Shown here in pieces: positions 40,101 through 53,500 of a stretch of DNA of 64,000 nt. Numbering within the stretch: the first letter of the stretch is position 1; each line of letters opens with the position of its first letter. The notes beneath the pieces are model-generated. The model had not been told where the DNA came from, searched no databases, and saw nothing but the letters and a program-made list of their open reading frames with translations. The stretch is from Tigriopus japonicus (taxonomy: Eukaryota; Arthropoda; Copepoda; Harpacticoida; Harpacticidae): contig CM021321.1 of assembly GCA_010645155.1 (NCBI GenBank), positions 9,658,414 through 9,722,413 on the forward strand, written 5' to 3'. Position numbers and translations under genes: made by a program.

Positions 40101-42393
40101 TAAACTAGAATCTGTAGGTCTTCATTAGGTAAATCGAATCATGCGAAACATTGTACTTTTCCGGAGTACACACACACACACTACTCACGTACTCGTCAAA
40201 ACACGAAAAGAGAGGTCAAAAAGCGCCTCGGGAAATAAAAAGGCCTAAAAAGGAAGAAACCTTGCATCAAAAACGAAAGGTAGATCGAGTTTTGAGGACG
40301 TGGACTTGTAAGAAATCCATCTTTTGATTAAATTTGGTTCAACCTTGAAGGCCGGAGCCAGATAAGAGGATCTCAGCCTCTTTCGTGTGACATTTGTCTG
40401 GAACAAGACTTGCATATGAGACGATATTTCATTTCCCTTCCGTTGAGAATCAAGTGTTTGGTGGTTGGTGCGCATTCTGGGCTTTAAATTAGATAAAAGA
40501 CGTGGTGTGAACCACCCGAGCTCTTGGGCTGAACATTCAATTTAATGAGAACCTCGCCTCAGGGAGTCCTTCATTTTTGACTCGCTCTCGTTCCTCAAAT
40601 TTGCATTCTTGAATGAGTCGGAACTGGAATTGAAAATCAACTCTCCACCAAAGTTGGGTCCAACTTTGGACTCCTTCGAGACCGATCCAACAAGTTTAGC
40701 TAAACATTGGACCCAATGCCATTTGACGGTACCGGGAAAGAGACCAATGTTAGTTAACACCCAACTGAAGAGGTTGAGCCTTTCTTGAATTATGCTGACA
40801 CATTTCGTTGACATGGCATCTCAAACCTGGGAACTTGATTCTGGCAAATGGCCTTGATCTAAAGATCTCTGAACGTATTGATCGACGAGCTTTTCATTCC
40901 AGTCAAAGGGCTCCCAAAGATCCCTAGTACATACTAAGATGCTCACAGTGAATTTAAAAGGGCACCTATTGACCTTGGTCAAAGCGAGACTGGCAGCCTT
41001 TGAAGCTAGCTTTCCTTCAGTCTCAATGAATAATCTCAGGTGTTGATGTGAAAGGAAATTCCGAAGAACCAATTTGCTCTGAAAAGTTCAAGTACTTGGA
41101 AAAAAGAGTCCTGATGAATTACCGATCTTCTCTTCATATATAGATCTTGTGTTTGAGACAACATGGTGATCGTTTAAAAGCCTTCAACAATAAATAGGTT
41201 TTAGCTTGGAGCCCAATGTGAGGTACTCTATTTAATCCCTAATGACAACCATTGAATCCAACGAGGATCGACCAAGCAATAGAGCTTCTGGAAATGCACG
41301 CTAATATGAAATTCTTGAGGCGGGATGTGCATGTCCGAGCAGATATATTTTCGATTGGTCCAATCATCTCACTTTGCACTTTTCCCACGCAACGGATGAG
41401 GGTCGACCTTCACCCTCTTGAAAAACTGGGGCAGGGTCAAGTCCCGAAAATAAGAAAGGGTTCACGGTTGGACTCTAAATGAAGTAAGGGCAAATACGGG
41501 CTAAGCACTGAGCAAAGAGTTGAGTTAATCGGTTGGGCATTACTAAAAGGTTTTGAACAATACTTTGGAAATTGACATATTAGAAAATATTTGCTTGGAT
41601 GCAGATGTGTATAATTCCTTATACGTTTTGATGTTTAATGCGGTAAGACTGCTTGGTTTAGTAATTGAGATACTGAGAATTGTTTTCAGATATTTAATGC
41701 TTCTAAAGTTGTTAAATATCTTTTAATTTGCAATCATTTTTTTTCTTTTTTTCAAGCTCAGCAAGATAGTATTGATAGGGTTTTGAGTTCCAAAGCCTGA
41801 AATGACTTCACAAAGCAAGCGCCATTTCTTCGCGTTCCACAAAATATTTTGCCCCACGCAACGTCTTGTCCAACCGTGTGAGGTGAAGCACAAAGGCGGA
41901 ACACATGAACAACACTTATATCAGGCTGTGTGAAAGGCCGAAAGATCGCACTAGAGAAGGAAAGGGGAAGAAGGCCTCTTTGTCCAGTTTGAGCTGTTAG
42001 CATATTCCTGAGACCTAATTAGAATTTGGCCAATGTAATGAAAGAAAATACTTCCTCCTCCTTGAAGAGCCTGATCCTCTTGCGGCCTTTGAATGCTCGA
42101 CCTTGTCCAGTCCAGCTTTGGTGCTTGACGGCAAGGCTATAATCACTCTTTGTTTGGGCTCTGGGAACAAATTAGGATGATCACCATCACTCGACAAGGC
42201 TCAAAATTAGCGCTACGATTACTTCCTATTTGGTCAGCCAAAAGAAAGGGTTGAAGGCCAATAGAATATTGCCAAAGAAAACTGGGCTAAACAACCAAAT
42301 TTATTAACATGTTCTTTCGTTACATTGGATGTTAAACTAAACATTTTGAATTTTTCACTGAAGCAGGTGCTTTTTTGTTTCAGTTCGATAACT

Positions 42394-42675
42394 AATGGAT
42401 GAGTGAAATCGAACGAATTCAGCTGTGGGTTCTGGGGCCAAAATGAATAGGGACGGGTCAGAACCAGGTTTTGACATTTTATAGGTTTTGTTTGCTACGT
42501 GAGGAACAAATTCTTATTTGAATTGATTGTCAAAATGAAGAAAACGGGTTGGGCTAACGAATTTTGATTAAATTTTATGGAGGGTCAGTCTCGAGTCCGA
42601 CGCATCCCTAGCTACGTGTATTTTGGCCCCAGAATCCCCTGCTGAATTCATTCAATTACACTTATCCATTGAATG
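42394..42675. mobile_element. Foldback MITE, family B, copy 2
   Basis: The left arm AATGGATGAGTGAAATCGAA continues into GAATTCAGCTGTGGGTTCTG and GGGGCCAAAATG. The right arm is the inverse (ATTTTGGCCCCAGAATCCC through CACTTATCCATT). Arms are about 60 bp. The overall layout matches the copy at 6754-7021. Confidence 0.75.
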
Positions 42676-43818
42676 GCAATTTCCAGATTTGAGACGTCGA
42701 AAAAAGTATCAGCTCACGTCAAAGATTGTCAAACCTTCGAGAGCATGGATTCGAATATCTAAATTAGGCCAAGTGATATAATATTTTGTTAACAGGAATT
42801 TAAACATACTGCAAACCAGTTTGAATATTGTTTGATGGATCCGTTGCAAGAACAAATTGCTTCGAAAGTCCGAAAAAGAAAATAGCAGAACCAACTGGAA
42901 GAAAGTGCAAATACCTGTAAATATCAAAGACACTAGTAGAAGGTCTATTTCGAAAAACTGGACATTTGAGAAATGAGAATGCTCCCTTACGTAGATGTTG
43001 TAGTTGTATTGTAAGACGTCTTTTAAAGAAATTGCAATTGAGTAAAACGGGTCTCGTAAGTTGACGAAGAAAAAAAATTCAGCGAACTTTAAGTCCATCT
43101 TCATTTGGAATGAAACACTCGTGAAAGTGTCTCTAGAATCCGTAATTATCAGCGTGATGGTCACTCATCCATTCATTTCAAGACACTTGTTGGATTCCAC
43201 GCGAGGAAAAGCGCTGACAAGTCAAGCTGTTCAAAACTAGGTCATATCTCATTCACCTTGTTCCAGTCTTCATTTGAATGAAACTGGAACCTTTTTCGTC
43301 AAGAAGTGGGGTCAATGCTGAGGTTTCTTTTTTCCAAAACGACTCCAAAGGACTTTCAAAGTTCGGTCCAAAGGGACATAGAAACTAGAAAAATTATAGA
43401 AAAAAGTTTCCCCCCAAGAGAAGAGAGGGTGAAAAGGGTGTGGAAGAGTAAAGGGAACCAAAATGAGAAAGGGGTCGCGTTGAAAAGTTGGTCTCAAATT
43501 GAGTGAGTGTTAAAATTGTGAGGGTGGAGACATGGCAAGCAACAACCAAGCTCTTTGCTTCCTGATCCTTTGTCAAGCCTCCCAACTTGTCTCTGTCTTT
43601 TCACAACTTTGAAGGGAAAATGGGGGAGGAATATTCTATCCCGTTTTCCAAGCTCGTTGTTTGATTCACTCTACCATTAATTCCCCATGACAACCTGTGA
43701 ACCCTTCCAATAAGAACTAGGCGACACACTGACAACCCCATTTCCAAATCCATGATGAGCTCCAAATTCTCACCCAACTTTCTGAAGACAAACATGCATT
43801 GACCCCTGATCCATCTAG

Positions 43819-46800
43819 CTCAAGATGCATGGAATGGACCACGAGTTCCACGGACCAGTCGTGTCCGTGGATGACGATGATTTTGGCCGGGACACGAATC
43901 CGGTCCCCGCAGGTCCACTAATGCTCCGGATACCCAAAGGGGGTGGGGCAGGGGGACACAGTGAAAATGTCCGCTTTGTGGGCGAGGACAAATCCACTAA
44001 TATACTCCCACCCCGAAAACCCACCCATCAGATCGTGTCAGGTCAGGGTGACGAGCATCACTTTATCACCACTCCTTCCGGACAGATTCTTCATGCTCAC
44101 CAGGACAAGAATCGGATCAACAAACACAAGTTCAGCCGTCTCATGAATGAGTACATGGGGGCTTGCATGGAGGATAATTGTAATATTGGTAAGTGGATCA
44201 CCTGATGGTTGGTGTGTTTCCTCGGGCAATCTTTGCCTTCCTCCCTGAAATGTGGCACCCCCAAGTTGAAGCGATGGGTAAACAAACCCGAAAGATGGGC
44301 TGTCTTCTAGATGATGATCAATTAGTATTAGGCGTTGATGAATGAGCTCTCGTCATATTTGGGTCCAGAACATCGCCTTCTTGAGCTTGTTCCATGTCTC
44401 CGGATTTTCAGGATTAGCTTGCCTCTGGAACGGAATGGAATGTTGATATGAAGTTTTTCGTCTTCCTGGATGAAGCCAAGTTACTTAGAACATCATCAAA
44501 TGGATTTGTCTTCTTCACCAGCCACACATCCAACGTCTTCTCATGGCTCAAGTCAAAAGCCTGTATTTTTATCCTGCCAAAGAGGAAACAAAACCAAGGC
44601 GGAAGTGACAAATGAATTTCCCTGAAGCCAACAAACCTGAGCACAAGGGTCGACTTGCTCAATCCCCAGGATGAACAATTGAGTTTAGTTGCAGGTCTTG
44701 ATTTTAGTTTCCCCCTCCTACGACTCAATTAAGGTTAATCCTTTCGCTAACGAACCAATCCGATGTTGGCCTTTGGCCTTTTTAGTCTGGTTTAAGACTG
44801 GCAACCCGGTTAATCCCTCTCAATGTGGTGGATTAAAAATGAATTCACTACAAACAGAGAGTCATTTATGTTTAGCCAGTTTCAAGGTTTGGAGTATTTG
44901 AGAACCAGCAGAAAAAAGTTTCCATCCTCTTAGAACGAAATGCCATTTGTCAAGAGTTGCGAAACTTCAAATCGTCTAGCTACCGGGTGATTCATATGAA
45001 ACGCAACATCAAAATATGTCCGTAACGTGGATACGGTTGAATTGACAAAAAATGTTTGAAGGTCAAAAAGACGCAAAAGATGACAATTTTGATGACACAT
45101 AAGTTTTCATTCCCTTGATGTCACCATGTTTTTATTTTAGCCAAATTTCTTAAGGGAGAAAAAAGTAGGCGTCACAAACGCTGTTTTAAAAAATGTAAAA
45201 AGAAAAAAAATGTAAAAAATGCTAAAATATTGAACTAGGGGGATATTGCTTTTTCTAACTCTTTAAGTCACGGATTTTTCAATCATATGTATTGAAGGCG
45301 GAATTTATACGTGGGATCAATTACGAGTTATGGATGGTACAATTAAAATGCTCCGTTTCTTTTGAAACCCCCGGCAGTAACACACAGAACCTCGTTAATG
45401 ACCTCGAAAGGCGTCTTCTCATCTCATCTGATAAATTGTGCCAATCTATTTCTTATTTCATCCGTTCCACACTTCAGGAATATCATAACGAATTGCTCTC
45501 CAAAGTGGCAAATCCAACATCTGTGTGGTAAAACCTTATTGTTTCATTTTCAGCCGATCCCGAGGGACCTGGTTTGTGTGCCATGCTCTTGACTTTTCTG
45601 GCCTTCATCCTTGTCCTCGTCACCATGCCATTCTCTCTCTGCGTCACGGTGAAGGTAAAGAGGCCACCAGACAAGATAGCTGCCACAACATCCTCTGAAT
45701 TGTGCCATAAAGTGCTGTTCCTAGTTTTGCTCTCAGCGTGGATCTACTACTCTTTTTAGGTCGTTCAAGAATACGAAAGAGCGGTTGTGTTCCGTTTGGG
45801 TCGACTTCGTGCTGGGGGTGCCAAAGGTCCCGGTTTGTTCTTTATCATGCCCTGTGTCGACTCATATAAGAAAGTGGATCTCCGCACGGTCTCCTTTGAT
45901 GTTCCACCTCAAGAGGTGAGTCCATGAATGAGAGTGAAGCTCAAATGAACTAATTCTATATATAAATGCGTTTGTTCCAGGTGCTCTCTCGTGATTCAGT
46001 AACAGTTAGTGTAGACGCTGTTGTATATTATAGGGTATCAAATCCAACCATGGCCACAAATAACATCGAAGACTACAGGTAAAAAGACCTTGTTCTCATT
46101 TTCGGTTATCGCAAAGAGTCATCTTTGACCGCGATCTATAAACAAACCAATCGGTTCTAAGACTCCCCAGTTCTCCGAAGCACTTTTGTGGTCGAGAAAA
46201 ATCCGAAATTCAGTTTCTGAAGCAAGGATATGAAGGACACGAAAAAGACTAATGATTGGATGTGCTTTTTGAATCTCTTTTTCAGTCACTCGACGCGTTT
46301 GCTGGCCGCCACAACCCTCCGTAATGTGTTGGGAACAAAGAATCTGGCAGAGATTCTATCAGAGAGAGAGACAATCAGCCAAGTCATGCAAAACGCTCTG
46401 GATGAGGCCACCGACCCTTGGGGTGTGAAGGCAGAGCGTGTGGAAATGTAAGAACAAATCAGATGAGGTCCATTAGCAAATATCATTTAGCCCGCCTTCG
46501 TGGCACTTACAAAAGGAAACGGGCGACAGGATAAATAAACCATATTGAGGTTACCTCCTTTCGCTCGAATTGTCAATCAGTTACGTAGGACATACAGAAC
46601 AGCTCTATTTACTTGTTCGAGAAAGCGTTTCCGATCGAGCTGGAACACCGGATCTAAATCGATTTCTGCGGAAGGAAAACACTCAATCGGACGAGCGTTC
46701 TTCGTTTTGAACCGCTCAATTCCCATTCCAGAAAGGACGTTCGATTACCGGTTCAACTCCAGAGAGCGATGGCCGCCGAAGCTGAGGCTGCTCGAGAAGC

Positions 46801-49800
46801 CAGAGCCAAGGTAAGGAACACGTGGAAATTGGCAAATAATTGGCCTTTCCTCAAGATCCTCTTTTTGTGGAACTTCTCGTGTGTGACCATTATCTTTATT
46901 AGAAAAACTTGGACAATTTTACGTAGATATAACTTATCTAACGCATGAGACAAAAGGAAATGAAACGTGGATGTAATTTTTAATGACGGTAAAGAGCTCA
47001 AATGAAGAAAAAAAATATTCAATGGTTGGGCAAAACACATTGGAAGGAACATAATGGCGCTGAATGGAACTTTTCCCCCTCCAAACGGAAAAGAAGGTGG
47101 CGACAGATGTCGTTTTGGAGTCCAAATTCAAATTCTACCTGAGAGGACAAATTGACTCATTTTTTCACAAACAAGATATATGCATGCCTATGATAAGACC
47201 TAAATCATTGATTACCACCATGAAGTTCGGCCGTGTTTGGTCAACAATCTACAATCATGTGCATACTTCAGTTCTTACATTTGAACTAGAAAACGTCCGA
47301 GGCTATTTACGTACACACTGACAGAAAAAAAAATCAATTCTACTAATGCTAGATCTAAAGATGGTTCTCTTAATAACAAACATAATGGGCGAAAACAGAA
47401 CTCAAGAGAGGACACGTTACATCCATTCTCCCTAGAATCCATTTCTGCTTTTCTTTGAGTGCCAAATGAGGAAGTGAGTTCACTCAGGGGAGGTGAGGGT
47501 TGAAGAATCAGGTCATCTTAGATTGACCAGAGAGCCATTGAGACATGGTTCACATGGCCCTAGAGCATTCGAAAGATTCTCTCCCTTGTCAAGATTGAAC
47601 AAGCGCCTTGGGGGTTGGTCGTAAATCGTAATGATAATGGGTGGGAAAATAAGCGACGTGAGGCACAATACTCGGGGAAAACACCCCTCCAGGGAACCCT
47701 CTTGTTAGAAGCTCAGCCTCAAATAAAAGAAAGAGGAAGAGGGGGGAATGAAACATCCCTTCTGAGATTATTAAGTCCTCATTAGGACCGGATCCGTGGG
47801 GTATTTAGTAACAAAGTCGAGGGACTCACACCTCCAACCGGGAGAAAGATCTACAAAATCTGCTGTTAGCGCGAGTCTAAATCAAAATTTAAGAGATTTC
47901 ATTCGGATTAGCCGCGTCAAAATATTCAATCCATCATTTCTGGAAGCCTTTGGAAAGGGATCGTGTGCCATTTCCGTGTTCCACCTTTTTGTTTGTGACC
48001 CACATTCCAAAGTTATGTGGTGTCAAATGCATGCCTTTGAGACAGACAAAGAGGTAGTATCAGAAGCACACTCATAATCGCTTTGTTTCTTCCACTTTTT
48101 TCCAGGTCATTGCTGCTGAGGGTGAACAAAAGGCATCCCGAGCCCTTCGAGAGGCCGCCAGCGTGATTGCCGAAAGCCCATCAGCTCTACAGGTAACTTG
48201 AGCCTTTAGGGCAAAGAGAGTCTGAGATCGGGAAAAACGGCCTTTGCCAGCCAAGTCCCACTTCAAGATCCAACCAGGCATGAGCTTCACGGAGCAATGT
48301 ATTGTCAAATCATAGATTTCTTTGACGACTGAGAACCCTTGGTGATGAGAGGGTGGGGGAAAGACTTGAAAGACACGGAAGACCCTTGCCTTGTTCCACC
48401 AACTTTTACCACTTTGAGGACAAAGAAAGTTGATGCCCATATGCAACGTGAAAACTGAACCCTTGTCACTCGGAATGTTTTGTAATTTGACCTCATTTCC
48501 AAGGGCAGAGATTAAACATGGGGTGACAAACACATGGAATTGAGGAGGGGAGGGAAGGGTGTGCCATTAGATGGGAATGACAAAGAGCACCAAGGCTTAA
48601 AACTTGGTTACTCTGAAATATGTACAGTAGCAATCACACAAAGAAAGGAAGAAGACTTCCAATTTGCTCGAATTGACTATTTGAGGCTTCAGCAAGAACT
48701 TTTCTGAATTAATTTGAAACTTTGTCTGTCGAATGTTAATGAAACATTTAGAAATTGCAGCCCCTTCTCCAAATCAAACTTTAATGATTCAGAATTGTTC
48801 ATTAACCCTACCACACCTCTGCGCCTGAGCCTAATTTACCCCTGTGCCTGGCCTCTTGGGCAATTTGGGAAAAGAAATCGCTCATCGAAATCGAAGCGCT
48901 ATATCGAGGCTAAGCAGAGATTGGGTGACAATAGGTCGGTTGTTAAGGTAGTTTTGAAGTATAGTAGAAGCATACCTAGAAACACAAAAGAAGCATGGAA
49001 GAGGCACAAGAGACGGAGTAGAAGGAACCATGCTCGATCAAGTTTCGTTACATAAGCTGCGATTGAAAAACGCAGTTTGGAAGTATAGTAAAATCATAGG
49101 TCCGTTGTTGAGGTAGTTTGGAAGTATAGTAGAAGCACATCTAGAAGCATAAAAGAAGCACATGACGCGCAGTAGAAATAACCATGCTGGATTGAAAAAA
49201 GTAGCTGCCTTTGAAAAACACAGCTTATGTAGCGAAACTTGACGGAGCATGGTTATTTCTACTGCGCGTCATGTGCTTCTTTTATGCTTTTTCTATGCTT
49301 CTAGACGTGCTTCTACCATACTTCCAAACTACCTCAACAATCAAGTTTTACTACATAAGCTGCGTTTCTCAATCGCAGCTTATGTAGCGAAACTTGATCG
49401 AGCAAGGTTATTTCTACCCCATTTCATATGCTTCTTTCATGCTTCTTTTATGCTTCTAGATATGCTTCTACTATACTTCAAAACTACCTCAACAACCGAC
49501 CTTATAGTACGGGGTGGCATATTAATGCAGATGAGATTTATTTAGAGTATAGCAAAGTCAAATAAACGCATGTCGAATATATACTTGCATCAGATGCTGC
49601 GTTTCAAACACACCTGTTACTGCAAGGATTTACTCAACGAACGTTAATCTGACTTGATTTTGGTCTTACTCTAAAGTAACTTGAATTTGCGTTGACATTT
49701 TGCCTTAACGGTCTGTTTCTCTTAATATGGTGAAAATGTAACCTGTTGGTGTAGTTTACATGTTGATTGCACTAATTCACGTAGTTCGTGTCCCCCAAAA

Positions 49801-50420
49801 TCAAATCTAAGTAACGGTCCCTTGTTATGCTCCCAGATCATGAGCTGTTTGAAACGCTGCACCTGTGCCGAGAATGTAATCCAGGACCGTAAATCCAACT
49901 TGATTTTGGCTTACTTGAGCTAAAATATTGGATTAGTGCACTTAACAAGAGACCTAATAGTTCGATTTGCTGGAGTGTAAAAAGCAAGTCAGTTAATGAT
50001 ACCAAAATGCAGTCTCGACATAACAGTTCTGTTTTCAATGACACTAAGAGTATTCTAGAGGGCCAATAAATTATTTTAATTTTGGTTTACTGTATGTACT
50101 GAAAGGTCCTTTCAGTCTCTTGCTTACTGAAGCTAGTTCTAATACTGACGTGAACATGCGACCTTGTGAAGGGTATTGATACCCTTTTAAGAGTTTATTC
50201 TAAAACATAAAGAAGAGTTTTCTTTTATTTATCTCTTTGATTTCAGCTTCGCTACTTGCAAACGTTGAACAGTATTGCAGCCGAGCACAATTCGACGATC
50301 ATCTTTCCCATGCCGATGAATATCATGGATCATTTCATGGGCAAACGCGCCATCGAATCATCGAGTCCACCTCCTCGAAAAGCGAGGCCTACGGAGATTC
50401 TGGATTCACCGGTTTTGTAA
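43819..50420 (+). CDS. Stomatin-family membrane protein, MEC-2/podocin-like (SPFH/Band 7)
   Basis: Eight exons join in frame: 43819-44188, 45554-45654, 45760-45915, 45981-46078, 46286-46447, 46732-46810, 48106-48192 and 50247-50420 (TAA). From ATG 43825 they encode 406 residues. After an N-terminal segment of about 120 residues comes one hydrophobic hairpin ([20 protein letters not shown]) with the conserved central proline and nearby cysteines. The stomatin hallmark [16 protein letters not shown] follows, then [14 protein letters not shown], the SPFH core, [20 protein letters not shown] (coiled-coil region), and [21 protein letters not shown] for oligomerisation. Family members sit on the inner plasma-membrane leaflet, bind cholesterol and modulate ion channels (MEC-4-type DEG/ENaC for MEC-2). 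The C-tail is short and basic/proline-rich, unlike the long MEC-2 tail. Start choice is open: upstream coding exons may be spliced in (acceptor at 43818). Confidence 0.93.
48933..49502. mobile_element. Composite of nested family A foldback MITEs
   Basis: The outer ends are AGGTCGGTTGTTAAGGTAG (48933) and CTACCTCAACAACCGACCT (ending 49502). A second set of arms starts at about 49098 (AGGTCCGTTGTTGAGG) and closes near 49340, with a further partial arm between 49340 and 49400 (CATAAGCTGCG). At least three partial copies are nested. The outer flanks (AAT and TAT) do not match, consistent with rearrangement. It lies in the last intron of the stomatin-like gene. Confidence 0.8.
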
Positions 50421-50479
50421 ATTATCATGGCCAATTTGGAAGTAATAAATGAGAAGGACTTTTCATTCGAGATCTTTTC

Positions 50480-50485
50480 ATTAAA
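50480..50485 (+). terminator. Poly(A) signal of the stomatin-like gene
   Basis: ATTAAA lies 60 bases after the stomatin stop codon and only 28 bases before the ATG of the next gene. No AATAAA occurs in this gap. It overlaps a possible splice-acceptor-like stretch, TTTTCATTAAAG. Confidence 0.5.
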
Positions 50486-50512
50486 GCATGACTATCAAAT
50501 ATGTCATAAACA

Positions 50513-53500
50513 ATGGCACGGAGTAATCGGCCAATGTTAAACACAGCAGTGCTAATTACAGGAATTTTATTAGTTACCAGGTAAGATTGCTGGCATTGTT
50601 TAAGAGCAAAATCCTTAGCACTGGATTTATCTACTTATTAGTGGCCAAGGCGGAGAAATTGCGTCGGAGAAAACCCAAAGCCACGAACATCGGGTTCATT
50701 CGAGAATAACAGAACATAACATTTTGAAAGATGCAGGTACGAAGAAGGCATTGATTGATCCCAAAATAAATAGCATAAAAAATGAAAAAAATAAGTTCGT
50801 CAACTCAAAAGCATTGTTCATTGAAACCGTACACCACACAAGCTATTAAAGAAAATCTTCATTGAAATGCCGTAAAAGGGAAACCATTGAAATGAATCGT
50901 GTCTGATTTAGTGTTAGAAGACTTGCGTTGCAAAGAGCCCAAAGGTACCGTGATACCTCCTCATCCTCACCCAACAGTGTTTCTGACGGTCAACGCTTAT
51001 GCCCGAGTGTCTTGGACGGGGTCTGTTATGTCTCGCAACGTCATTATGAATTGGATTCGCCCGGAAGTATCTCAAGAGACCGATTGGGTTGGGTTATTCG
51101 ATGTTGATATTTCACATGAGAAAACACTTCATCGTAAGTTTATAACCCTAAATATCTAATATATTGAACCAACCTTAAGCAACATTCTCTTGGCTCCTAT
51201 TCAATAAATGATTTTAGATTACACTCCCGTGATGGCAAAAATGTGTTCCACTATGAGACTTACCGGTATAAGGTCGGTTGTTGAGGTAGTTTGGAAGTAT
51301 AGTAGAAGCACATCTAGAAGCATAGAAGAAACATAAAAGAAGCACATGACGCGCAGTAGAAATAACCATGCTCAATCAATTTTCGCTACACAAGCTGCGA
51401 TTGAAAAACGGAGCTGCTTTTGAAAAACACAGCTTATGTAGCGAAACTTGATCGAGCATGGTTATTTCTACTGCGCGTCATGTTCTTCTTTTATGCATCT
51501 TCTATGCTTTTAGATGTGCTTCTACTGTACTTCCAAACTACCTCAACAACCGACCTATAAGCGAAATTGGGACTTGAGAGTTCAAGAGTCAAAGGAACGC
51601 AGTCAAAGACAAAATGGAAATGAAATATACTTTTCAAAATTTCAGATTCTATCGTTGTAAAACGTCTTTACAAATTTTGATTCTTAGAATCACTGAAAAT
51701 AGTATTACTAGGGGCGGGCAAATAGTGTAAAAAGATTTTTGATAGCATTAACCCATTTTTCTGCCTTTTAGCACTTTTCAACTTTATTTGCACCTTTTCT
51801 TTGCGACTTTGGCCAAAATTGACAAATTATAAAAAAAATTGGTGTTGAGAATAAAGTGACTTTTAAAAGAATTTTTAGCTTTAAGATCAAATTTTGAACT
51901 AGTCAAAAAGCTTCCATTTGCAATCAAACATGCTCAACATCTTGAAGAAATACTGTATATGCATTTCAGACACAAACCTTACAATGTATTCTCCATATTG
52001 GCTTTACCGTCCGTTCCATTAACGTCCCATCCCCTTACTAAAGAATCTCATTGCATGCAACTAACAAATATCAAACCTAAAGAAACTTAAGTTATGACAA
52101 CGGAAGGATCTGACAAATAATGTGGATTGCAGGCTTAGGTTTGATTGACTACTAAAATCGCTATTTCTAAAAAAGGCCCATATGAACTTGAAAACATCAA
52201 ACTAAGGATATATCAGTATGGCTGTACACAGTGCTTAATTGACTTGGAGACATCATTTTTAAGTTTCAAAGATAAATGAGACCAGTTCTGAGGTGTGAGA
52301 TAATGCCACAGTTGACATTGAGTTGTCATAATTAGGTCACGGGCCAAATGTTGAAGAAATGTCACTTAAAACACATTTACGAATATTTTCTTTCACTCAA
52401 TTGCTAAGCAAACGTGGGTCGCGGGACTGCAATGAGACTACATTAGGAATGGAAAATTCAGAAGTTTGTTTTTAATAGTGTATCTTAAAGGACTTAACAT
52501 CCTTTTTTGGTCGTGACCTTAATTAATAGAACTCAATTGCTTGTGCGGTATTGCCTCTTCATCTCAAAACTAGTCTCAAATGTTTTTAGGACTTTTAAAT
52601 GACTTCTCTAGATCAATTAAGAGCCGTAGGTACTCTGACTTTGAATGACTTTTTAATCCAAATGCTCTTTGCTCTTTTTTTGACTAATTTGCACTTTCCT
52701 CTTTTTTCTGCACTTTGTTCTGCACTTTTGGGTACATTTCTCTGCAACTTTTGGTGACTAAAAGGCTTTATTTATTTGCACTTTCTGCCCGTCCCAAGTA
52801 TTACCATTTTTTTGTAATTTTTTGATGCTAATGTTGTTTTCTGATCTCTGAATACTTCATATTTGGTGGGCAAATGGAATGCACTTTTCGACTCTGAATT
52901 GCAAAGTCAAAAAGTATCAAAGGCATCAGAAAATGAAGAAAAGGGCCTAAGCATGTTAGACTTAATGTTTTGCTGCTTTGACCGAATCTGCACGTGCAGG
53001 TTTTTTCCGAAATTTCTAGCATATTATTTCCATCTTTTTGAAATCCAATTAAACTTCTTTTGATCTTCAAGGAAGGTCATATTTCCATCACTAGAGTTTT
53101 AGAAAAGAAATAGAACAAAGCATCTTGGCGCCAAACTTCACGTAACAAATGATTTAAAAACCTTCTCAACCTCGTTTCAGCGGACGAGGCTCTCAAAGTC
53201 ATTCGCCTAAACGAGACGGAATCGAGTTACAAAAAGACTGACATTCCTTTCAAGTTTCGGATTGTTCACGAAATTGATGCCTGCTTGGACTTTTGGATTG
53301 CATACATTCGAAGTGATACCATTATAGCTTTGAATTGCATTAAAGCTAGACCACATTGGATGAAGAAGATGAGAGACTACATCGGATTTTTGCCCATCAC
53401 CCAAGTAACCTCATGTCGTTATTCCCTCGATGAATTTGCAACCAACCCGGAAAATCATTTCTGAATTGTAGGCTATGCTCCCTGGGACTCATAACTCTGT

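Larger units (their letters stand above)
23028..43818. other. 20.8 kb transposon-rich intron (or intergenic gap) before the stomatin core exons
   Basis: No further exon was confidently identified. The region contains a Mutator-like element (25189-26060), a guanine-run motif (27178-27200), two mariner-like elements (27807-28391, 29750-30637), three hAT-like elements (28844-29172, 32614-33394, 33416-34124) and a family B MITE (42394-42675). The stretches around 34500-35600, 36200-36700 and 39000-41500 are less A/T-rich and look single-copy. They could hold regulatory sequence or the missing small exon. Confidence 0.55.

Noticed and set aside
42709..43164. 151-codon minus-strand open frame
   Set aside because: Strongly hydrophobic, A/T-driven composition, no recognisable domain and no splice context. 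It is adjacent to a MITE, and I see no support for a gene.
48072..48533. 153-codon minus-strand open frame
   Set aside because: It runs antisense across a clearly coding stomatin exon (48106-48192) and is a shadow frame.
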